DNA of 64,000 nt from Prorocentrum cordatum (taxonomy: Eukaryota > Sar > Dinophyceae > Prorocentrales > Prorocentraceae). Of the stretch, positions 59,742-64,000 are shown in pieces. Under the pieces are notes generated by a model that saw only the letters and a list, made by a program, of their open reading frames with translations, ran no database searches and had not been told where the DNA came from. Location of the stretch: positions 188,001-252,000 of the forward strand of contig CAUYUJ010019082.1 in NCBI GenBank assembly GCA_963575745.1. The letters run 5' to 3'. The first letter of the stretch is position 1. The number at the start of each line of letters is the position of its first letter. The position numbers were made by a program, and so were the translations under genes.

Positions 59742-61982
59742 ATGGAGGCCCCTCCCGACGACGATCAAGCGGAGCGTACGTCTCAGCAGCCCATTGCGGT
59801 GGACACGGACGACGACCTCGACGAGACTACGGCGCCCGACGTGAACGACAAGCGCCGGCTGCGGTCGCCTGGCTCAACCGAGCCACCTGCCAAGAAGCAG
59901 CGGATCAACATTGCGACCCAGGAGGCTTTCTCCTACTACCTGCAGGAGGGTAACTTCTACGGGGACTACGCCTACAGCGTCCAGCAGCACGACGAGACGA
60001 AGGAGGACGACGAGATCATCGTGCTGGACATCCCCGTCAGCAACGAGCACGCGTTCATGGCTTACATGGACGACCCCAACAACTTCGTGGCATCACAGGC
60101 CCGGAAGGGCCGCGTGGAGGTCTCCTTCAAGAAGGCGACGCCTGAGGAAAAGAAGCTGCTACTTGAGGCCCAACAGAAGGAGTGCACCTCCGTCCCTAGC
60201 ACGAAGGCCGTCAGGATCCTCAGCCGCAAGGGGATCGACCCGGCGCGCCTGTTGCGCTGCCGCTTCGTGCTGACCTGGAAGAAGGACGAGCAGGGCAACG
60301 TGCTTCGAGGCAAGGCCAGATTGGTCGTGCTCGGCTTCAGCGACCCCGATCTGCTAGACATACGGACAGAATCACCAGTTGCTTCAAGACGTGCACGACA
60401 ACTTCTACTGGCCATGGCAGCAAGACACAAGTGGAAGCTGGAGAAGGCAGACGCAGTGACAGCCTTCCTCCAGGGCGAGACTGACGAGGAGAAGAGGAAG
60501 ATCTACGCCGACCCGCCGAAAGATGTTCGTCAGGCCTTCGGCATGAAAGATGACGATGTACTGCAGTTCCTCAAACCGATGTACGGGTTTGTACATGCTC
60601 CTCGCAAGTGGTGGCTCCATTTCAAGGACACGCTCAAGACGCTGAAGCTGGAGATCGTTCAGTGCGAGCCTTGCGTCTGGGTCATCCGAGACGGCAACAA
60701 GCTGGTTGGCATGGTCATCCTACACGTCGACGATATGATGATTGCCGGCGACCACAACAACTCGGCCTTTCTCAAGAAGCGGCAGGATATTCAACAAGCT
60801 TTCGAATGGACACCCTGGGAGAGCCGAGCGTTCGTGCAGTGCGGCATCAGCATTCGACAGAACGAGGATTACACCTGCAGCCTCGCACAGGACAGCTACA
60901 GCCTGAACGTGGAGCCCATCAAGATACGACGTGGACGGAAACCCACAGAAGGAGTGTCAGACAAGGAGAGATCAGACCTACGAGGCCGACTTGGTACAGT
61001 CGGATGGCGAGCTCAGCAGTCGGCCCCGTGGCTCAGCGCAGAAGTCTCTCTACTTCAAGCGGAGATACCTACGGCCACGGTCTCAACCATCCAGAAGATC
61101 AACAAGCTTATCCGCACCATGAATGACACCGCCGACGTGGTCATGCTCATCCCGGCCATTGAGCAGATCGCCGTAGTTGGCTGGGGCGATGCAGCCTGGG
61201 CCGCCCGCATCACCGGCGAGTCCCAAGGCGGAGAAATCGTTGTTCTGGCCCCCCTGTCCTTCCTGAGTGGCTCGACAGAGACGGTTGCGCCTATCTCGTG
61301 GAGATCGTGCAAGCTACCAAGAGTGGCCAGAAGCAGTACGAGTGCGGAGGTCCAGATGATGACTGAGACCCTAGACGAGATCAGTTACGTGCGTTTATTT
61401 ATCTACGAGCTGGAGTGCGGTCAAGTGGACTACACCAACAAGCAGCACGTGAACGACGCCATCTCATCCTGCCCTGGCGTACTTGTCACAGACGGTAAGT
61501 CGGGCTACAACGCGATCGAGAAGAGTGAGTCAGCTGGTCTCGGACTACGTGACAAGCGGACGAGCATCGAGTGCCTGGGCATTCGACAGCAGAAGGAGCA
61601 GACGGCCCTCCAGATACGCTGGGTACACAGCGACGCCATGTTAGCCGACGGGTTGACCAAGGATCGTGCCGCCAAGGTCTTGCTGGAGTTCTTCAGATCA
61701 GGCCAACGCTGGAGACTCGTGGACGACCCCCTTCACCGCAGCGCCCGGAAGCGCAAGACCGAGGGTATGGACAAGCTCGACCATGGCAAGCCGATATCGG
61801 ACGATGACGAGAACGCAATGCTGGAGGCCCTGATCTACTACGCCCGCGACAACCTCGACGAGCAGGAGAGCCCTGCTGGGGATACAGCCCTGTGGGGCAT
61901 GGTGAAGCCGCTCACGCGATCTGTGCTTTCTGTGAATTCAGTTGCCAGAGGCAGGTCTCGATGCCGTAACATCGATCTTTAG
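59742..61982 (+). CDS. reverse transcriptase-RNase H of the 9.46-kb copia element
   Basis: 746 codons, ATG 59742 (the frame differs from the integrase frame, stop-to-start gap about 30 bp). After an acidic start, RT: FVLTWKKDEQGN, GKARLVVLGFSDPD, RTESPVASRR, KADAVTAFLQGET with the first Asp, FLKPMYGFVHAPRKWW, and LHVDDMMIAGD with the catalytic H-V-D-D at 328-331. RNase H: WGDAAWAARITGE, RSSTSAEVQMM (Glu), LVTDGKSGYNA (Asp near 583), and WVHSDAMLADGLTK. All catalytic residues are present. It ends 10 bp before the 3' LTR. Cuts and copies element RNA; activity is plausible for this product alone. Confidence 0.93.
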   Translation: MEAPPDDDQAERTSQQPIAVDTDDDLDETTAPDVNDKRRLRSPGSTEPPAKKQRINIATQEAFSYYLQEGNFYGDYAYSVQQHDETKEDDEIIVLDIPVSNEHAFMAYMDDPNNFVASQARKGRVEVSFKKATPEEKKLLLEAQQKECTSVPSTKAVRILSRKGIDPARLLRCRFVLTWKKDEQGNVLRGKARLVVLGFSDPDLLDIRTESPVASRRARQLLLAMAARHKWKLEKADAVTAFLQGETDEEKRKIYADPPKDVRQAFGMKDDDVLQFLKPMYGFVHAPRKWWLHFKDTLKTLKLEIVQCEPCVWVIRDGNKLVGMVILHVDDMMIAGDHNNSAFLKKRQDIQQAFEWTPWESRAFVQCGISIRQNEDYTCSLAQDSYSLNVEPIKIRRGRKPTEGVSDKERSDLRGRLGTVGWRAQQSAPWLSAEVSLLQAEIPTATVSTIQKINKLIRTMNDTADVVMLIPAIEQIAVVGWGDAAWAARITGESQGGEIVVLAPLSFLSGSTETVAPISWRSCKLPRVARSSTSAEVQMMTETLDEISYVRLFIYELECGQVDYTNKQHVNDAISSCPGVLVTDGKSGYNAIEKSESAGLGLRDKRTSIECLGIRQQKEQTALQIRWVHSDAMLADGLTKDRAAKVLLEFFRSGQRWRLVDDPLHRSARKRKTEGMDKLDHGKPISDDDENAMLEALIYYARDNLDEQESPAGDTALWGMVKPLTRSVLSVNSVARGRSRCRNIDL

Positions 61983-61992
61983 CTTTTGGGCA

Positions 61993-62504
61993 TGCAATTC
62001 ACAGCCCAGAGCCTGCCTCATGAGAGCCTACTTACGACAGATGGCCACTAGAGGCCGAGCGTGATATAAGCTTCAGGCTCCAAAAGAGCCTAATGTATGC
62101 TAGCCAAGCGTCTCCCGGCGAATCGGGCCCCTTAAGACTCCAGGTTTCAGCAAGCCTTGCTTAGTAGGCCCTCCGTTTCCCTAGCAACAAGTTGCAACAT
62201 CTATTATAAACATAACAGGTTCAACCGAAACCGTTCTGGCTCAAGACCTTGCAGCGTCTCAGCGACGCTGGATTTCTGGTGTGCGTCTGAGAGACGCAGA
62301 GCAGCGAACTGCCCGCTGACAAACAGATCCTGTTCATCACCGCAGTGCGATCAGCATCGCACAGCCACTGCCCCCCATATTCGACCCGTCTTTCGACGAG
62401 CTCAACACCGCCTCCAGTGATTTCAACACGTTGTCAGAGCAGAGAAGAGAGTAGCATCTATCAGGATTGCTATCAGGGCAGTGGTCAGAAGCGGGACCAT
62501 TGCA
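61993..62504 (+). repeat. 3' LTR of the 9.46-kb element
   Basis: 512 bp, direct copy of 53043-53554. It follows the RT-RNase H stop by about 10 bp, and the preceding TTAGCTTTTGGGCA is at best a weak polypurine tract. The right flank begins with the target duplicate CTCTT. Confidence 0.95.
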
Positions 62505-62509
62505 CTCTT

Positions 62510-62879
62510 GGGGTGCTGAAGCAAGCGCCTTGCTCACCGTCGCAATCTGGTCTGAGACATCCCCACAACCTGGGCGCGAACGGGCCATTGCAACACCCCG
62601 TGGCGGCTCCCCCTTGGGGGGCTGAAACCAGCGCCTCGCTGAAACCAGCACCTCGCTTGACCAGAAAGGTCCAAGCCACCAAACAAGCAAACCGCTTACG
62701 ATATCCCCACGAACGGGCCCGTGGAACGCGTCTCGCTGGAGAGTCACCAAACAAGCAAACAACTCTGAGACATCCCCACTATCTGGGCGCGAACGGGCCG
62801 GTGCAACAACCCCTGGCGGCTCCCCCCTCTAGGGACCGACACCAGCGCATCGCTCGAAACGTCCTCACAAGTGAAGTCA
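62510..62879 (+). repeat. dispersed repeat units right of the 9.46-kb element
   Basis: Three partial units of the repeat also at 41215-41395. Shared words: GGGGTGCTGAA, GAGACATCCCCAC, GGGCGCGAACGGGCC, CCCCTGGCGGCTCCCCC, ACCAGCGC-TCGCT. CACCAAACAAGCAAAC occurs twice (near 62678 and 62744). No coding potential. Confidence 0.7.
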
Positions 62880-63125
62880 GAGGCGAGCCTGAGTGGGAGT
62901 GTGATCTGTGTAAGTCTGACCGCAAATGACTCTGGTGTTAGAAACTGAGTGTATGAGTCTGAGTGTGGGAAATGAATATGAGTGTGAGTGCATCTGAGTA
63001 TCTGTCTGTGAATGTATATGGGTCTGGGTGAGCCTGAGTGTTGAATCCGAGTATTGGTAAGTCTGAGTGTTGAGGCTGAGTATGAGTGACTCTGAGCGTG
63101 AGTCTGAGTCTGAGCACACATGATC
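62880..63125. repeat. TGAGTGTGAGTCTGAG-type minisatellite
   Basis: Words GAGTGTGAG, TCTGAGTG and GTCTGAGTGTTGAG recur in irregular order over about 240 bp. Frames here translate to Leu/Ser/Thr/His strings, and no gene is supported. Confidence 0.85.
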
Positions 63126-64000
63126 AGAGTTTATGAAAAGAGAAAGGAGGCGGGAATGAGTGAATGGGCGGAGGCGTCCCGGCAATGACAAAAAACCCAT
63201 ACTTAGGATATGGGAAGTACTGTTACAGCGTCAGTGTCATCCAAGCAAACAGCAAGCACCACGAAACCGCAGACTGGCGCCTCAAACTGGCATATGCTCG
63301 CCACCACTGTTGGCACCGAGACCAATAGGTACTTCCTCCGAGCACCGCAGCTCCTTCTAGAAATGCTTGCACTCGAGCTGGCCCAAAAGAGACTGGCTGG
63401 ACGCATCCTCCTCAAATGGAATTGACTTGTATGGGGAAACAAATGGATACCAATACCGCTTCTCCCTGTCTCTGTGGGTACGTTCTCACCAAAATTCCGA
63501 AGCGGATCCCACCGGGACCACAGGAGGCCCAGAAAGGCGAGTAAGAAGGAGGAGTACCGATGCTGGCACACGGGCCCACACTCCTAACCTGTGAAAATCT
63601 GGTTCCTGGACCCCTACCCAGGTCCATACTGGCAAGCTTTTCGCGCTGCGTGCGGGCGTGGCGACGAGAAGCTCCAGATGCGCCCAAAAGCCTCCGAAAG
63701 GAAGACGTCGTCGTCGGCATCGCCTTTGAACCCAGTGTCGACAACTGCTCGTCGGCAAAAAGGCTTGGAACCAGTGCGAGGAGCATGGGGGCCCGAACGC
63801 TAGCCACGCATATGGCTTCCACGTGCGCACGTGGTGTTCGCATGAGAAGCGTGTTTCACATGGGAAGCGTCTGGCGTCGTATTCAGAAATGTCGAAATCA
63901 AGACCATGGTGCTGATGCTATAAGCCGTATGGCTTCATACAAGGAAGTGCGCTTTCGTGATAAAAAACCGTCTCGCATAACCCGACGGTATTCAAATCAT
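63126..64000. other. no gene recognised
   Basis: Mixed-composition DNA to the window edge. Overlapping open frames of 60-140 codons on both strands (for instance 63412-63843 minus and 63210-63425 plus) show no motif. GCACACGTGGTG-like and GCACGTGCGCACGTGG words lie near 63825. Confidence 0.5.

Larger units (their letters stand above)
53043..62504 (+). mobile_element. 9.46-kb Ty1/copia LTR retrotransposon
   Basis: 512-bp LTRs at 53043-53554 and 61993-62504 with TGCAAT...ATTGCA ends, flanked by the 5-bp duplication CTCTT (53038-53042 and 62505-62509). By hand the LTRs differ at about 10 of 512 positions (~2%), so insertion is much younger than that of the 23-kb element. Order: PBS, gag-protease (53620-55677), a stop, a linker and SAP-like frame (55711-57217), methyltransferase-like plus integrase (57.2-59.7 kb), RT-RNase H (59742-61982), LTR. 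Integrase before RT and an HVDD RT place it in Ty1/copia. Long frames are intact, apart from changes in protease and zinc-knuckle residues. Confidence 0.95.

Noticed and set aside
62230-62245. GGCTCAAG in the LTR as another relict spliced leader
   Set aside because: Only 8 bases match, the other LTR has GGCTCGAG, and no ATTTT precedes it.
1-64000. tRNA or rRNA genes
   Set aside because: I looked for cloverleaf-type words and conserved rRNA stretches by eye and found none; a tRNAscan or Infernal run would be decisive.

Overview
The window is nuclear DNA of a dinoflagellate. The decisive evidence is on the minus strand at 11716-11737, where a perfect match to the 22-nt dinoflagellate spliced-leader (dinoSL) sequence is followed directly by a truncated second leader (11701-11715), just upstream of a gene. 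The rest agrees with this: very repeat-rich GC-biased DNA, three classes of degenerate retroelement whose protein motifs look like those of dinoflagellate elements, and no normal gene cluster. I cannot name the species.

Layout. 1-3300 is C/T-rich low-complexity DNA without a gene. 3300-12890 is a mosaic of a ~100-bp satellite (3300-4162, 5038-5632) and long arrays of a CTTGGGGGCC-type repeat, broken by a CATA/CAGA microsatellite (6646-7050) and by one host-type gene: a spliced-leader-tagged, intronless acyltransferase-3/SGNH retrocopy (9387-11737, minus) with two frameshifts. 12891-15290 holds nothing I recognise.

15436-38532 is a 23.1-kb LTR retrotransposon of Ty1/copia type on the minus strand, inserted into the same ~100-bp satellite. 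It has 341-bp LTRs, a 6-bp target duplication, a PBS and a PPT. After gag, protease, integrase, RT and RNase H it carries a cytosine-methyltransferase-like domain. About 10 kb of further reading frames follow, including segments resembling a Tpt1/KptA RNA 2'-phosphotransferase and another ADP-ribosyltransferase fold. More than 30 short hairpins, mostly with the same three-base loop, are scattered through its coding sequence.

38641-41745 is microsatellite and dispersed-repeat DNA. 41750-51740 is a decayed plus-strand gag/protease remnant. It is interrupted by a 5.7-kb minus-strand element (about 45.0-50.75 kb) with RT, RNase-H-like, tyrosine-recombinase and methyltransferase-like segments (DIRS-like). 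53043-62504 is a younger 9.46-kb Ty1/copia element on the plus strand with 512-bp LTRs (about 2% divergent by hand count), a 5-bp target duplication and long open frames; it too carries a methyltransferase-like domain. 62505-64000 is dispersed repeat, a minisatellite and unassigned sequence.

Two themes stand out. Three unrelated retroelements in one 64-kb window each carry a PPC-type methyltransferase-like domain. The 23-kb element also carries a dispersed family of covarying triloop hairpins that I do not recognise from any described element.
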